Shown: positions 17,433-27,383 of the stretch, in pieces
How the letters are laid out: the number at the start of each line of letters is the position of its first letter
Numbering within the stretch: the stretch's first letter is position 1
The notes under the pieces: model-generated
Told to the model about the DNA's origin: nothing
The model's input: only the letters and a program-made list of their open reading frames with translations
Database searches by the model: none
NCBI RefSeq assembly: GCF_001046635.1
Contig: NZ_KQ130454.1
Location: 728,501 to 792,500, forward strand
Length of the DNA stretch: 64,000 nucleotides
From: Novosphingobium barchaimii LL02
GTDB taxonomy: Bacteria; Pseudomonadota; Alphaproteobacteria; Sphingomonadales; Sphingomonadaceae
Reading direction: 5' to 3'
Translations under genes and position numbers: made by a program

Positions 17433-19253
17433 GTGACAGGCAGCGCGGATAAACCAGAAACTCCTGCCTTGCAGCGTCCGGCTCCCGCACATCATCCCGA
17501 AGTCATCGAGCCCGGCCATATCGAGCCGGGCCGCGCGCTGGCTCTGATCGATTTCTCGCCGCCCTCGGTAGGGGTGGCCGAAAAACTGATCCGCATGGCC
17601 TACCGCATGGGCGTGCCGGGATCGATGCTCGGCGCGCCGATGAGCAAGAAGGCGCGCACGCGCCTGCTCGCGACGGTAAGCAATACCCTGCCCGGCAACC
17701 GCACTGCAGGCACCGCCATCCGCGCCGGCCATTTCCTCGTCCACGGCGCAAAGACTCCGGTCGCGCAGGTCGACTATGCTGGCGCCCAGCGCGTAACCCC
17801 GCCGCTGGAAAAGGTGGTACATTCCTTCTCCTGGCTGACCGACCTCGAAGCCTGCGCCTCACGCGAACAGGCCGCGCCGGTGGCCGAACGCATTCTGACC
17901 GCGTGGCTCCAGGCCAATCCCAAGCCCCCCGCCAAGCCCGGAAAGGGCCCTGCGTGGAGCGTGGGCAACACCGGTGCGCGGATCGCCAACTGGCTTGCCC
18001 ATGCGCCGCTGATCCTGTCTGGCGACAAGGCGCTGCGCCTGCGGACCCTGGCCCACATCGCCGATACCGCACGCTGGCTAGACCGCCATGTCACCCACGC
18101 GGAGGACGGACTGGCCGAAGTCGCCGGCTGGTGCGGCATCGTTGCGGCCGGCCTGCTGCTGCCCGATGGTCGCCCGCGCCGCCTTTACGGTGAGGCTGGG
18201 CTGATCAAGGCGCTGGGCGAGCTTATGGGCGATGACGGCGGCGTCCTGGCCCGCAGCCCGCTGGCGCAGATGGAGGCGATCGCGCTGCTGGTCCGGCTGC
18301 GCAATTGTTATCAGGCAACCCGCCGCGATGCGCCGACTTCGGTGGAGCGGGTGATCGAACTGCTGGTGCCGCCGCTGCTGGCGCTTACCCACGGCGATGG
18401 CTCGCTGGGTTCGTGGCAAGGTGGCTGGGCCGTTTCGGCCGAGGACGTCGATGGGCTCGTCAAGGCCAGCGGCGTGCGCACCCGCCCCCTGCGCGACGTG
18501 CGCCAGTGGGGCTATCAGCGCGTGACGGCGCACAAGTCGATCTTGCAGTTCGATACCGCGCCCCCGCCGATGCCCGCCCATGCCCGCTTCGGCTGCGCCT
18601 CGACGCTGGCGTTCGAAATGTCGCACGGCGCCCACCGCCTCATCGTCAACTGCGGCGGTGCGGCCAGCGGCGGCGGCCTTGTACCCGTCCGTCTCGAACA
18701 GGGCCTGCGGGCAACGGCGGCGCATTCGACGCTGACGCTGGATGATGCCAATTCCACCGCGATCCTGATCGGCGGCATGATCGGCTCGGGCGTCACCGAA
18801 GTCGCGCTCGACCGCAAGACCCTGCCGCAGGAAAAGGGCTCGGCCGCGACCCGGCTGGAAGCCAGCCACAACGGCTATGCCGCGCGTTACGGCCTGACCC
18901 ACCAGCGCATACTGCTGCTGCGCGACGACGGCAGCGAACTGCGCGGCGAAGACCTGCTGTTGCCCTCGGGGCGCAAGGGCAAGCGCGGCATGGTGGGGTT
19001 TGCGATCCGCTTCCACCTCGGCCCCGAAGTCGACGTGAACCTGGCCGCCGATGGACAGGGCGCGGGCCTCTCGCTGCCCGATGGCAGCCATTGGCAGTTC
19101 CGTTCGGGCGCTGAAAGCGGCGAAGTGACAGTCGAGGATTCGCTGTGGGTCGATGGCCAGGGGCGTCCTCAGGCGACCCAGCAGCTCGTCATCCAAGGCA
19201 TGGTCTCACGCGGGGGCGGCACGTTCGGCTGGCTGCTCAAGAAGATGAACTGA
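17433..19253 (+). CDS. Heparinase II/III-family protein
   Basis: 606 aa protein. Residues about 100-380 are alpha-helical and alginate-lyase-like; the C-terminal part (about 400-606) is the beta-sandwich heparinase II/III domain, with SHGAHRLIVNCGG and a helical-to-sheet transition near HKSILQFDT. It would act on an acidic polysaccharide or play a related envelope role, but no substrate is known for the sphingomonad members. No signal peptide is evident. I place the start at GTG 17433 because ggaggaggagg lies 6-8 bases upstream; an in-frame ATG at 17406 precedes that Shine-Dalgarno. It sits between rpe and purH. Confidence 0.8.
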   Translation: MTGSADKPETPALQRPAPAHHPEVIEPGHIEPGRALALIDFSPPSVGVAEKLIRMAYRMGVPGSMLGAPMSKKARTRLLATVSNTLPGNRTAGTAIRAGHFLVHGAKTPVAQVDYAGAQRVTPPLEKVVHSFSWLTDLEACASREQAAPVAERILTAWLQANPKPPAKPGKGPAWSVGNTGARIANWLAHAPLILSGDKALRLRTLAHIADTARWLDRHVTHAEDGLAEVAGWCGIVAAGLLLPDGRPRRLYGEAGLIKALGELMGDDGGVLARSPLAQMEAIALLVRLRNCYQATRRDAPTSVERVIELLVPPLLALTHGDGSLGSWQGGWAVSAEDVDGLVKASGVRTRPLRDVRQWGYQRVTAHKSILQFDTAPPPMPAHARFGCASTLAFEMSHGAHRLIVNCGGAASGGGLVPVRLEQGLRATAAHSTLTLDDANSTAILIGGMIGSGVTEVALDRKTLPQEKGSAATRLEASHNGYAARYGLTHQRILLLRDDGSELRGEDLLLPSGRKGKRGMVGFAIRFHLGPEVDVNLAADGQGAGLSLPDGSHWQFRSGAESGEVTVEDSLWVDGQGRPQATQQLVIQGMVSRGGGTFGWLLKKMN

Positions 19254-19367
19254 ATCGCGGCGGACGCCGAGGCGGCCGTATCGGACAAAGCACCCCGACG
19301 CACTTGCCCCCCTCCCCCCGCCGCCCTAAAGGCCCGCGCAAAGAACCTGCCGCAAGGAAGCCGCCCG

Positions 19368-20960
19368 ATGACCGATACAGTCCAGATCCGCCGTGCCCTG
19401 CTATCCGTCTCCGACAAGACCGGGCTTGCCGAACTGGGCCAGGTTCTCAGCGCGCGCGGCGTGGAACTGGTCTCCACCGGCGGCACCGCCAAGGCCCTGC
19501 GCGAAGCGGGCCTTGAGGTGAAGGACATCTCCGAGATCACCGGCTTTCCCGAAATGATGGACGGCCGTGTCAAGACGCTGCACCCGATGGTCCACGGCGG
19601 CCTGCTGGCCGTGCGCGACAACGCCGAACATGCCGCCGCGATGGAGGCCCACGCCATCGGCGCGATCGACCTTGTCGTCGTCAACCTCTACCCCTTCGAG
19701 GCGACCGTGGCCAAGGGCGCGGACCGGGACGAGGTGATCGAGAACATCGACATCGGCGGCCCTTCGATGGTCCGTTCGGCGGCCAAGAACCACGCCTTCG
19801 TCGCCATCGTCACCGACCCCAAGGACTACGCCGGCCTGATCGCCGAGCTGGACGCGACGAGCGGCGGCACCACCTTGCCCTTCCGCAAGCTGCTGGCAGC
19901 GCGCGCCTACGCGCAGACCGCCGCTTACGATTCGATGATCGCGCAGTGGTTCGCCACCGTCGATCAGGGCCTCGAATTCCCCGAGATGATCAGCGTCAAC
20001 GGCCGCCTTGCCACCACGCTGCGTTACGGTGAGAACCCGCACCAGAAGGCCGCGCTCTATACGCCGGTCGGCCCCTTCACCAAGGGCCTGGCCCAGGCAG
20101 AGCAGGTGCAGGGCAAGGAACTGTCCTACAACAACTACAACGACGCCGACGCCGCCTTCGAACTCGCCGCCGAGTTCAAGGGCCAGAAGCCGGCCGTCAT
20201 CATCGTCAAGCATGCCAACCCCTGCGGCGTGGCCCAGGGCGATAGCCTGCTGGAAGCCTGGCAGGGCGCGCTTGCCTGTGACGACGTTTCGGCCTTCGGC
20301 GGCATCGTCGCGGTGAACACGCTGCTCGACGGGCCCACCGCCGAGGCGATCTGCCAGATCTTCACCGAAGTCGTCGTCGCCCCCGATGCCGACGAGGAAG
20401 CCCGTGCCTTCTTCGCCAGGAAGAAGAACCTGCGCCTGTTGCTGACCGGCGAACTGCCCGATCCGCGCCGCGCGGGCCTCACCGTCAAGCCGATCACCGG
20501 CGGGCTGCTGGTGCAGGGCCGCGATGCCGGCGCCATCGGTTTCGACGACCTCAAGGTGGTGACCAAGCGCGCCCCGACCGACCGCGAACTGGCCGACTGC
20601 CTGTTCGCCTGGACCGTGGCGCGCCATGTGAAATCCAACGCCATCGTCTATGCAAAGGACGGCGTCACCGCCGGTATCGGCGCAGGCCAGATGAACCGGC
20701 GCGACAGCTCGCGCATCGCCGCGATGAAGGCGGCGGAAGCGGCCGAGAAGTTCGGCTGGGACGCTGCGCGCACCGTCGGTTCCGCGGTTGCCTCGGACGC
20801 CTTCTTCCCCTTCGCCGATGGCCTGCTGGCTGCGGCAGAGGCGGGCGCCACCGCCGTGATCCAGCCGGGCGGCTCGATCCGCGACGACGAAGTGATCGCC
20901 GCCGCCGACGAGGCGGGCCTGGCGATGGTCTTCACCGGCATGCGCCACTTCAAGCACTGA
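19368..20960 (+). CDS. purH: Bifunctional AICAR transformylase / IMP cyclohydrolase
   Basis: Catalyses the last two steps of de novo IMP synthesis. 530 aa, typical length. The N-terminal MGS-like cyclohydrolase domain (about 1-150) shows [30 protein letters not shown] and [11 protein letters not shown]. The transformylase domain contains [15 protein letters not shown] (catalytic K-H near residue 280). The C-terminal ends [14 protein letters not shown] as usual. It is followed by a palindromic repeat at 20989-21036. Confidence 0.97.
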   Translation: MTDTVQIRRALLSVSDKTGLAELGQVLSARGVELVSTGGTAKALREAGLEVKDISEITGFPEMMDGRVKTLHPMVHGGLLAVRDNAEHAAAMEAHAIGAIDLVVVNLYPFEATVAKGADRDEVIENIDIGGPSMVRSAAKNHAFVAIVTDPKDYAGLIAELDATSGGTTLPFRKLLAARAYAQTAAYDSMIAQWFATVDQGLEFPEMISVNGRLATTLRYGENPHQKAALYTPVGPFTKGLAQAEQVQGKELSYNNYNDADAAFELAAEFKGQKPAVIIVKHANPCGVAQGDSLLEAWQGALACDDVSAFGGIVAVNTLLDGPTAEAICQIFTEVVVAPDADEEARAFFARKKNLRLLLTGELPDPRRAGLTVKPITGGLLVQGRDAGAIGFDDLKVVTKRAPTDRELADCLFAWTVARHVKSNAIVYAKDGVTAGIGAGQMNRRDSSRIAAMKAAEAAEKFGWDAARTVGSAVASDAFFPFADGLLAAAEAGATAVIQPGGSIRDDEVIAAADEAGLAMVFTGMRHFKH

Positions 20961-20988
20961 GGCGCTCCTTCCCTTGACTACCCCCCTT

Positions 20989-21036
20989 CGTCATTGCGAG
21001 CATGGTGGCCCACGCCCCAAGCCCTCCGCAATGACG
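20989..21036. repeat. REP-like palindrome with arms cgtcattgcg / cgcaatgacg
   Basis: Perfect 10-base arms at 20989-20998 and 21027-21036 are separated by 28 bases, 28 bases after the purH stop. This sequence type is a common dispersed intergenic repeat in proteobacterial genomes. It could also end the purH transcript, although there is no T-run. Confidence 0.6.
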
Positions 21037-21109
21037 CGGTGGGCGGGACCGGCCGCACTCTGAGCGGCACGCGGCGCCGCAGCGCAGCGCGACAAGGAGA
21101 CTGACGACC

Positions 21110-21715
21110 ATGTGGGTGATCTGGTTCGGCCCCATGGTTGTGGTCTGTTTTCTGGCTGGCATGACGATCGCCGCCGTCCTGCTGCGGCTGGGCAAGCTAC
21201 GCTCGCCGCGCAGCGCGCTGGCCGCCGTGGCCCTGCCGTTCGGGTTCGCGATGCTGCCGATGTTGGCGCTCGCACTGCTTTCTCTTGCCGCCTCGATGTT
21301 TGGTCCCACCAACATCGCGCTCCATGGCGAGTTGTTCGGTCCCGATCCCACGCCCATTTCCTCGCCTGGCCGAATGCTGGCCGATGCCTTCGGCGCCGGT
21401 CCGACTCGCGAAATCCTGCTGCGAATCGACCCCACCCCGGCCGAACGCGAGCGGCTGATGACCCTGCCCGGCCTCACCCGCACCGCCATGACGCCCGAGG
21501 ATTTCGCCCTGCGCGGCGCCCGCCACGGGCTTGGCAACTGGTGGATGCGCCCTGCCCTACCCGGTATCGTCAGCCGCAAACCGGGGACCGACTGCCTCAG
21601 CCCCGCGATCTACCAGGCCGACGGATTCAACGGCTGGCGCGAATTGCGGCTCGCCCTGTGTACACCCGAAAGCGGCGACGCCCCGCCGATGTTTGTGGCA
21701 GCTTACGGTCGATAA
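21110..21715 (+). CDS. Hypothetical membrane-anchored protein
   Basis: 201 aa, not recognised. Two predicted N-terminal transmembrane segments (residues about 3-25 and 38-62) are followed by a soluble region with two cysteines (about residues 164 and 186) that could form a disulfide in the periplasm. A clear Shine-Dalgarno (acaaggaga) lies 8-14 bases before the ATG, which supports a real gene. Base composition matches the neighbours. It lies between the purH repeat and the zur-dxs region with no obvious partner. Confidence 0.65.
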   Translation: MWVIWFGPMVVVCFLAGMTIAAVLLRLGKLRSPRSALAAVALPFGFAMLPMLALALLSLAASMFGPTNIALHGELFGPDPTPISSPGRMLADAFGAGPTREILLRIDPTPAERERLMTLPGLTRTAMTPEDFALRGARHGLGNWWMRPALPGIVSRKPGTDCLSPAIYQADGFNGWRELRLALCTPESGDAPPMFVAAYGR

Positions 21716-21884
21716 CCCCAAAAGTTGCCGGAACTCATCGCCTGAGACCAACCGTTCGTCGCAAAACCACGGTATGATGCCTTTTGTTCACTGGACGGCA
21801 AGGGGTTTCGCGCCATTTGGGCCGCACGCCATTTCCGACCGGCCCCAGCGCCCGTCACCAGCAATACCGAAAGCCGATCACGTC

Positions 21885-22034
21885 ATGGGACTCTTCAAGG
21901 CCGACTTCTACCGCTTCTTCGCTTTCGGCTTCGCCGGCGGGGCTTTGCTGGTACTCGGTGTGATGGGTATCGGCAGCCATTCGCCCTTCGCCAACGACTT
22001 CGCGCCCGCCGCGCAGGCCGCTGAAACGCGCTGA
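21885..22034 (+). CDS. Small single-span membrane protein (49 aa)
   Basis: Short frame MGLFKADFYRFFAFGFAGG continuing into a hydrophobic span (LLVLGVMGIG) and a polar C-terminus. It looks like a genuine small inner-membrane protein: positive and aromatic residues precede one transmembrane segment, and it sits in an otherwise empty gap before zur. The ribosome site is weak. Function unknown. Confidence 0.5.
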   Translation: MGLFKADFYRFFAFGFAGGALLVLGVMGIGSHSPFANDFAPAAQAAETR

Positions 22035-22060
22035 TTGCATAGGGCCGCGACTGCCCCCAT

Positions 22061-22531
22061 ATGGGCCGCATGTCCGCGCACCACGACCACCACGAACATT
22101 CCGGCGTCAGCCTCGTCACCGAGGCGCGCAACGCACTTGTCGAAGCTGGCGAACAGTGGACTGAAATGCGCGCCGACGTGTTCTCGGCGCTGGCGCAGGT
22201 GGAACGCCCCGCCTCCGCCTACGACCTTGCCGAAAGCGTCTCGGCCCTGCGCGGCAAGCGGGTGGCGCCCAACAGCGTCTACCGCATTTTGGACCTTTTC
22301 GTGCGCACCAACCTGGCGCGCCGGGTGGAAAGCGCCAACGCCTATGTCGCCAACAGCCACCCCGGCTGCCAGCACGACTGCATCTTCCTCATCTGCGACA
22401 GCTGCGGCCAGGCCGTCCACATCGACGATGACAAGCTGACCGGCGCACTCGTCGCCGCCGCGCGCGCCAATGGTTTTGCCGACGTGCGCCCGGTGGTGGA
22501 ACTGCGCGGCACCTGCGCGCGCTGCGGCTGA
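22061..22531 (+). CDS. zur: Zur-like Fur-family transcriptional regulator
   Basis: 156 aa metal-responsive repressor. The winged-helix part contains SAYDLAESVSALRGKRVAPN and SVYRILDLFVRTNLARRVES, closely resembling Zur proteins. The structural zinc cysteines are CDSCG and the C-terminal CARCG, and the stretch HPGCQHDCIFLICDSCG adds histidine and cysteine metal ligands. It would repress zinc-uptake genes when zinc is sufficient; no Zur targets are visible in the window. ATG at 22061 or 22070; the His-rich MSAHHDHHEHSG follows the second. Confidence 0.8.
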   Translation: MGRMSAHHDHHEHSGVSLVTEARNALVEAGEQWTEMRADVFSALAQVERPASAYDLAESVSALRGKRVAPNSVYRILDLFVRTNLARRVESANAYVANSHPGCQHDCIFLICDSCGQAVHIDDDKLTGALVAAARANGFADVRPVVELRGTCARCG

Positions 22532-22653
22532 AGTCGCGCCTGCGCGTTGCTTGCGGCACAGGCAGTTGAAATCCGTAATCGTCCCCTCGGCGCAGCTATG
22601 TATTGGCCGCGCATCAATCGACATCAAAGTCACAAGCGTGTAAGGCCCGGAAG

Positions 22654-24576
22654 ATGAACGCCAACCCGGCCACTCCCCTGCTCGATACGGTTTCGACCCC
22701 CGAAGACCTCCGCAAGCTCAAGCCTGCCCAGTTGCGACAGCTTGCCGACGAACTGCGCGCCGAGATGATCTCCGCCGTGGGCCAGACCGGGGGCCACCTC
22801 GGCTCCGGTCTCGGCGTGGTCGAACTGACCACCGCGATCCACTATGTATTCGACACGCCCGCCGACCGCCTCATCTGGGACGTCGGCCACCAGGCCTATC
22901 CGCACAAGATCCTCACCGGCAGGCGCGACCGTATCCGCACCCTGCGCCAGGGCGGCGGCCTGTCCGGCTTCACCAAGCGCAGCGAGAGCGAATACGACCC
23001 GTTCGGCACCGCCCACAGCTCCACCTCGATCTCGGCTGCACTGGGCTTTGCCATGGCGAACAAGATCAAGGGCCAGCCGGGACGCGGCATCGCCGTGATC
23101 GGCGACGGCGCGATGAGCGCGGGCATGGCCTACGAGGCGATGAACAACGCGCGGGATGCAGGTAACCGCCTGATCGTCATCCTCAACGACAATGACATGT
23201 CGATCGCCCCCCCCGTGGGCGGCCTTTCGGCATACCTCGCGCGGCTCGTCTCCTCGGGCCGGTTCCTGGGGCTGCGCGAACTGGCACGCAAATTCGCCCG
23301 CCGCCTGCCGCGCCCGCTGCACGTCGCCGCCAAGAAGACCGACGAATTCGCACGCGGCATGGCCATGGGCGGCACCCTGTTCGAGGAACTGGGCTTCTAC
23401 TACGTCGGCCCGATCGACGGCCACGATCTCGACGCGCTGGTGCCGGTGCTGGAAAACGTGCGCGATGCGGGCGAAGGCCCGATCCTCGTCCACGTCGTCA
23501 CCCAGAAGGGCAAGGGATACGGCCCCGCCGAGGAAGCCGCCGACAAATACCACGGCGTACAGACATTCAACGTCGTCACCGGCGAACAGGCCAAGGCCCC
23601 GGCGGGCCCGCCCAGCTATACCGGCGTCTTCGCCAAGGCTCTGACCGCCGAGGCGCTGGCCGACCCCACCATTTGCGCCATCACCGCCGCGATGCCGTCC
23701 GGCACCGGCCTGGACAAGTTCGCCGCGCAGTTCCCGGAACGCAGCTTCGATGTCGGCATCGCCGAACAGCACGCGGTCACCTTCGCCGCCGGCCTTGCCG
23801 CGCAGGGGATGCGCCCGTTCTGCGCGATCTACTCCACCTTCCTGCAGCGCGCCTTCGATCAGGTCGTCCATGACGTGGCGATCCAGAACCTGCCCGTGCG
23901 CTTCGCCATCGACCGCGCCGGCCTGGTCGGCGCAGACGGCGCGACCCATGCCGGCTCGTTCGACGTGACCTACCTTGCCACCCTGCCCAACATGGTGGTC
24001 ATGGCCGCCGCAGACGAGGTGGAACTGGTCCATATGGTCCACACCGCCGCGCAGTACGACGCAGGCCCGATCGCCTTTCGCTACCCGCGCGGCAACGGCA
24101 TCGGCCTGGACCTGCCCGAAACCCCGCTGGCGCTCGAAATCGGCAAGGGCCGGGTCGTGCGTGAAGGCTCCAAGGTGGCGATCCTGTCGCTCGGTACGCG
24201 GCTGGGCGAAGCGCTCAAGGCCGCCGACCAGCTCGACGCGCGCGGCCTGTCCACCACCGTGGCCGACCTGCGTTTCGTCAAACCACTCGACACCGACCTG
24301 ATCCGCCGCCTGATGCTCAGCCACGAAGTCATCGTGACGGTGGAGGAAGGCTCCATCGGCGGCCTTGGCGCCCACGTCCTGACCATGGCCAGCGACGAGG
24401 GCCTGACCGACGCCGGACTCAAGATCCGCACGATGCGCCTGCCGGACGTGTTCCAGGACCACGACAAGCCCGAGGCGCAGTACGACGAAGCCGGGCTCAA
24501 CGCCCCGCAGATCGTCGATACGGTGCTGAAAGCATTGCGCCACAACAGCGCAGGCGTGAACGAGGCGCGGGCTTAA
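22654..24576 (+). CDS. dxs: 1-Deoxy-D-xylulose-5-phosphate synthase
   Basis: TPP enzyme that makes DXP from pyruvate and glyceraldehyde-3-phosphate, the first step of the MEP isoprenoid pathway (quinones, carotenoids, hopanoids). 640 aa, standard. Visible motifs are [17 protein letters not shown], the TPP-binding GDGAMSAG...LNDNDMSI and the catalytic-glutamate region [17 protein letters not shown] (about residue 369). The start ATG at 22654 follows cccggaag; the upstream extension in the same frame has no homologous character. A strong hairpin follows at 24591. Confidence 0.97.
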   Translation: MNANPATPLLDTVSTPEDLRKLKPAQLRQLADELRAEMISAVGQTGGHLGSGLGVVELTTAIHYVFDTPADRLIWDVGHQAYPHKILTGRRDRIRTLRQGGGLSGFTKRSESEYDPFGTAHSSTSISAALGFAMANKIKGQPGRGIAVIGDGAMSAGMAYEAMNNARDAGNRLIVILNDNDMSIAPPVGGLSAYLARLVSSGRFLGLRELARKFARRLPRPLHVAAKKTDEFARGMAMGGTLFEELGFYYVGPIDGHDLDALVPVLENVRDAGEGPILVHVVTQKGKGYGPAEEAADKYHGVQTFNVVTGEQAKAPAGPPSYTGVFAKALTAEALADPTICAITAAMPSGTGLDKFAAQFPERSFDVGIAEQHAVTFAAGLAAQGMRPFCAIYSTFLQRAFDQVVHDVAIQNLPVRFAIDRAGLVGADGATHAGSFDVTYLATLPNMVVMAAADEVELVHMVHTAAQYDAGPIAFRYPRGNGIGLDLPETPLALEIGKGRVVREGSKVAILSLGTRLGEALKAADQLDARGLSTTVADLRFVKPLDTDLIRRLMLSHEVIVTVEEGSIGGLGAHVLTMASDEGLTDAGLKIRTMRLPDVFQDHDKPEAQYDEAGLNAPQIVDTVLKALRHNSAGVNEARA

Positions 24577-24590
24577 GAGCGCGTCGCAAG

Positions 24591-24617
24591 CCTCTCCTCC
24601 GCTCCTGCGGGGAGAGG
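24591..24617. terminator. Hairpin between convergent dxs and amidohydrolase genes
   Basis: CCTCTCC-t-CCGC-tcct-GCGG-GGAGAGG gives 11 base pairs with one bulge. It lies 15 bases after dxs and 29 bases after the end of the convergent gene at 24646, so it can end both transcripts. There is no T-run, so termination is inferred from position and stability. It also resembles a dispersed palindromic repeat. Confidence 0.5.
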
Positions 24618-24645
24618 GGCTCCCTCCCCCCGTGCCCGGGATGAA

Positions 24646-25941
24646 TTACCAGACGTAGGCCTTTGGCAGATACGTCTCGTCCAGATCGTTATACCGCGCG
24701 CGCAGGCGGCTCTGGTGGCTCGCCAGCGGCTGCTTCACCCCGTCGATCCACACCTCTACCGGCGCGGAGGACAGTTCCAGCGGATCGCCGTCCCACAGCA
24801 CCACGTCGCCTGCCGCGCCGGGAGCCAATACGCCCAGCTTGCCGCCGAAACCGCTGATCTGCGCCGGGACCGACGTGATCGCGGCAAAAGCCTCGCCCCA
24901 GGTAAGGCCGGTGGCACCAGGTATCTTCGTCAGGGCCACGAGGTTGCCGGCCTGCTGCGGGGCGTAACGCGGCTGGTCCATCCCTGCGAACATGCCGATG
25001 GCGACCTTCACGCCCGCCTTCTTCATCCGGCCCACGTTCGACATGGTGGCCGCCAGCGTCTCGAACGCGGCGGGCAGATCGCGCATGGGCATGGTGATGA
25101 CCGGCACCCTGGCGGCGGCGATCTCGGCGCCGACGAGCCAGCCCTCGGTCGCGCCGACCAGCACGAGGTCGAGCTTGGGAAACTCACTCTTGAGGGCAAG
25201 GACGCTGCGGATATCAGCGGCCCGTTCGACGCCGACGTAAAGGGGCTGGCTGCCGTCGATCACTTTCGCCAGCGCCAGCGCATCGGCGCGGGTGAGCAGT
25301 ACATCGCCCTGCCGCTGGGCGCCGGGCGCCAGCGCCGCCGCCTCGCGCGCCTCGCGCAGGGCATTGCGCAGGGCGGTGTGCGCGGCGACGCGGCTGCCGC
25401 CGGCAAAGCGTGCCCCGGCCTCGCCCAGTTCGACGTACTGGAAGGCGCGCGGGCGCATCAGCATGGCGGCATCGGCGCCAAGGTCGATCACGGCGCCCTG
25501 CCCGGCGAAGATCGAGCCGCCGTTGAACGCGGCCACGCTGGCCCGCGTCACTCCGCCTTCGCGGCTGACGGCAATGTGCTCGCTCGACGGGTTGAGCGCA
25601 GGCGCCACGTCAAGCGCGGCATTGAAGGGCGACTTGTTGGCGGACGTGTCATTGCTGTCGTCCACCCCATCCACGTCCACCAGCCCAAGGTCGGTGACGG
25701 CGGAGAACAGCCCCGGCGTCACCCATTTGCCGGTGCCGTCGACGGTCAGTATGCCCGCAGGCACGGCCACCCCGGCTCCGGCGGCGACCACTTTCCCGCC
25801 GCGCACGACGACAGTGCCATGCTCGACAGGGGCGCCGCCGTCGCCGGTGGCCACCGTGGCGTTGGTGACGGCAAAGTCCTGCGCGAAAACAGGGAGCGGC
25901 GCGGCCACGAGCAAGGCGGCGATGAGCAGACGGGTCTTCAC
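24646..25941 (-). CDS. Exported amidohydrolase-fold protein without metal ligands (probable pseudoenzyme)
   Basis: 431 aa periplasmic protein with signal peptide MKTRLLIAALLVAAPLPVFA. It has the overall layout of the amidohydrolase superfamily: an N-terminal beta strand region ending VTPGLFSAVTDLG, and a C-terminal GVLAPGAAGDVVLWDGDPLE that closes the sandwich. The usual HxH after PG(L/I)ID is replaced by FSAVTD, and the later barrel histidines and aspartate are also not seen. It starts with GTG, overlapping the stop of the intact paralogue upstream (GTGA), so the two are made together. A partner or regulatory role for the active enzyme is inference. Confidence 0.85.
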   Translation of the reverse strand: MKTRLLIAALLVAAPLPVFAQDFAVTNATVATGDGGAPVEHGTVVVRGGKVVAAGAGVAVPAGILTVDGTGKWVTPGLFSAVTDLGLVDVDGVDDSNDTSANKSPFNAALDVAPALNPSSEHIAVSREGGVTRASVAAFNGGSIFAGQGAVIDLGADAAMLMRPRAFQYVELGEAGARFAGGSRVAAHTALRNALREAREAAALAPGAQRQGDVLLTRADALALAKVIDGSQPLYVGVERAADIRSVLALKSEFPKLDLVLVGATEGWLVGAEIAAARVPVITMPMRDLPAAFETLAATMSNVGRMKKAGVKVAIGMFAGMDQPRYAPQQAGNLVALTKIPGATGLTWGEAFAAITSVPAQISGFGGKLGVLAPGAAGDVVLWDGDPLELSSAPVEVWIDGVKQPLASHQSRLRARYNDLDETYLPKAYVW

Positions 25942-27320
25942 TTCACGTCTCCTTCACCGGGTTGGCCGAGTTCGAAATCGCTCACCGGCTTTCGCTTGGG
26001 ATCATCCGCGTCGTACAGCATCGCGCCGTCCACCCAGACCTTCTCGGGGCGCGAGTAGACGGACAGCGGGTTGCCGTTCCACAGCACCACGTCGGCCATC
26101 TTGCCGACTTCGAGGCTGCCGGTCTTGGCGCCGATGCCCATAGCCTTGGCGGCGTTGTAGGTGAACCAGCCGACGACCTGCGCATCGGGAATATCCACGC
26201 CGATGCGCCTGCCCGATGCCTGCGCGCGGGCGGCGGCCTGGTTGAGGCGCTGGATGCCGTTCTCGTCGTCGGAGTGGATGACCACGCAGGCGCCCTGCTT
26301 GGCGAGAAGCGCGGCATTTTCCGGGATGCCGTCATAGGCTTCCATCTTGAAGCCGTACCAGTCGGCCCAGATCGCGGCGCAGACGTCGTTCGCTTTCAGC
26401 AGATCGCCGATCTTGTAGGCTTCGACCGCGTGGTGAAAGGCGGTGACCTTGTAGCCCATCTCCTTGGCCATATCGAGGACCTGCGCCATCTCGTCGGCCC
26501 GGTAGCAGTGGTTCTGGACTAGGATCTCGCCCTTGAGCACGCCTTCCAGGGTGTCCTTGCCAAGGTCGCGCTCGGCATGGTCGCCGTCCATGTACTGCTT
26601 GGCATCGATCCACGCCTGGCGGTTGACCGAGAAGTTGCCCATGCGGGTGGAGGGCTTCTGATTGCGTGCGCCGTAAACCCGCTTGGGATTTTCCCCGCAG
26701 GCCATCTTCAGCGAATAGGGCGCGCCGGGGAACTTCATGCCCTGCACAGTGCGGCTGGGCACGTTCTTGAGCGTGACCGCGCGGCCGCCCATCAGGTTGC
26801 CCGACCCGGGCAGTATCTGCAGCGAAGTAACGCCGCCGTTGACCAGAGCACGGCTGAATCCGGGGTCCTGCGGCCAGACCGAATGCTCGGCCCAGACATC
26901 GGGCGTGGTGGGCGAGGTCATCTCGTTGCCGTCGGAATTGGCATCGACACCGGGGCTGGGATAGACGCCGAGGTGCGAGTGGATGTCGATCACGCCGGGG
27001 GTGACGAACTTGCCCGCGCCGTCGACACGGTCATAGCCCGAAGGGACCGCAAGCTCCGCGCCGCCCACGGCGACCACCCTGCCGTTCTCGAACAGCACCG
27101 TGCCGTTCTCGATCCGGCCCCCGCGCCCGTCATAGACCGTGGCGCCCACCAGGGCGGTGGGGCGCCCGGGATATGCCTTGTAGGTGGACGCGTAGGGGGT
27201 GCCTGCCGCCTTCGCGTCCTTGTCCTTCTTCTTCGCGTCGGCAGCCTGCCCGGCCAGCGTCAGCGCAGCGCCGAGCGCCAGCAGCGACGTCCAGCGCCGC
27301 ATCGCGGTCGATACCCGCAT
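25938..27320 (-). CDS. Exported amidohydrolase (metal ligands intact)
   Basis: 460 aa periplasmic metal-dependent hydrolase of the imidazolonepropionase/prolidase-like amidohydrolase branch. It has a signal peptide at about residues 1-29 (AxA site ADA). The metal-site HxH is present in TPGVIDIHSHLGVYPSPG; LVQNHCYRAD, KVTAFHHAVEAYKIGD and VVIHSDDENG supply the later histidines and aspartate. A good Shine-Dalgarno (aggggaac) precedes the ATG at 27320. It is followed by its metal-less paralogue and lies near a peptide transporter, so peptide or aminoacyl-amide hydrolysis is plausible; the true substrate is unknown. Confidence 0.88.
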   Translation of the reverse strand: MRVSTAMRRWTSLLALGAALTLAGQAADAKKKDKDAKAAGTPYASTYKAYPGRPTALVGATVYDGRGGRIENGTVLFENGRVVAVGGAELAVPSGYDRVDGAGKFVTPGVIDIHSHLGVYPSPGVDANSDGNEMTSPTTPDVWAEHSVWPQDPGFSRALVNGGVTSLQILPGSGNLMGGRAVTLKNVPSRTVQGMKFPGAPYSLKMACGENPKRVYGARNQKPSTRMGNFSVNRQAWIDAKQYMDGDHAERDLGKDTLEGVLKGEILVQNHCYRADEMAQVLDMAKEMGYKVTAFHHAVEAYKIGDLLKANDVCAAIWADWYGFKMEAYDGIPENAALLAKQGACVVIHSDDENGIQRLNQAAARAQASGRRIGVDIPDAQVVGWFTYNAAKAMGIGAKTGSLEVGKMADVVLWNGNPLSVYSRPEKVWVDGAMLYDADDPKRKPVSDFELGQPGEGDVK

Positions 27321-27383
27321 GACCGTTCCCCTGTTGTCGGCCCTCTTGTCCGGGGCCGTCGCCCCGGGGAGGCCATGTAAAAA

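Noticed and set aside
22630-24543. 637-codon open frame opposite dxs
   Set aside because: Shadow of dxs.
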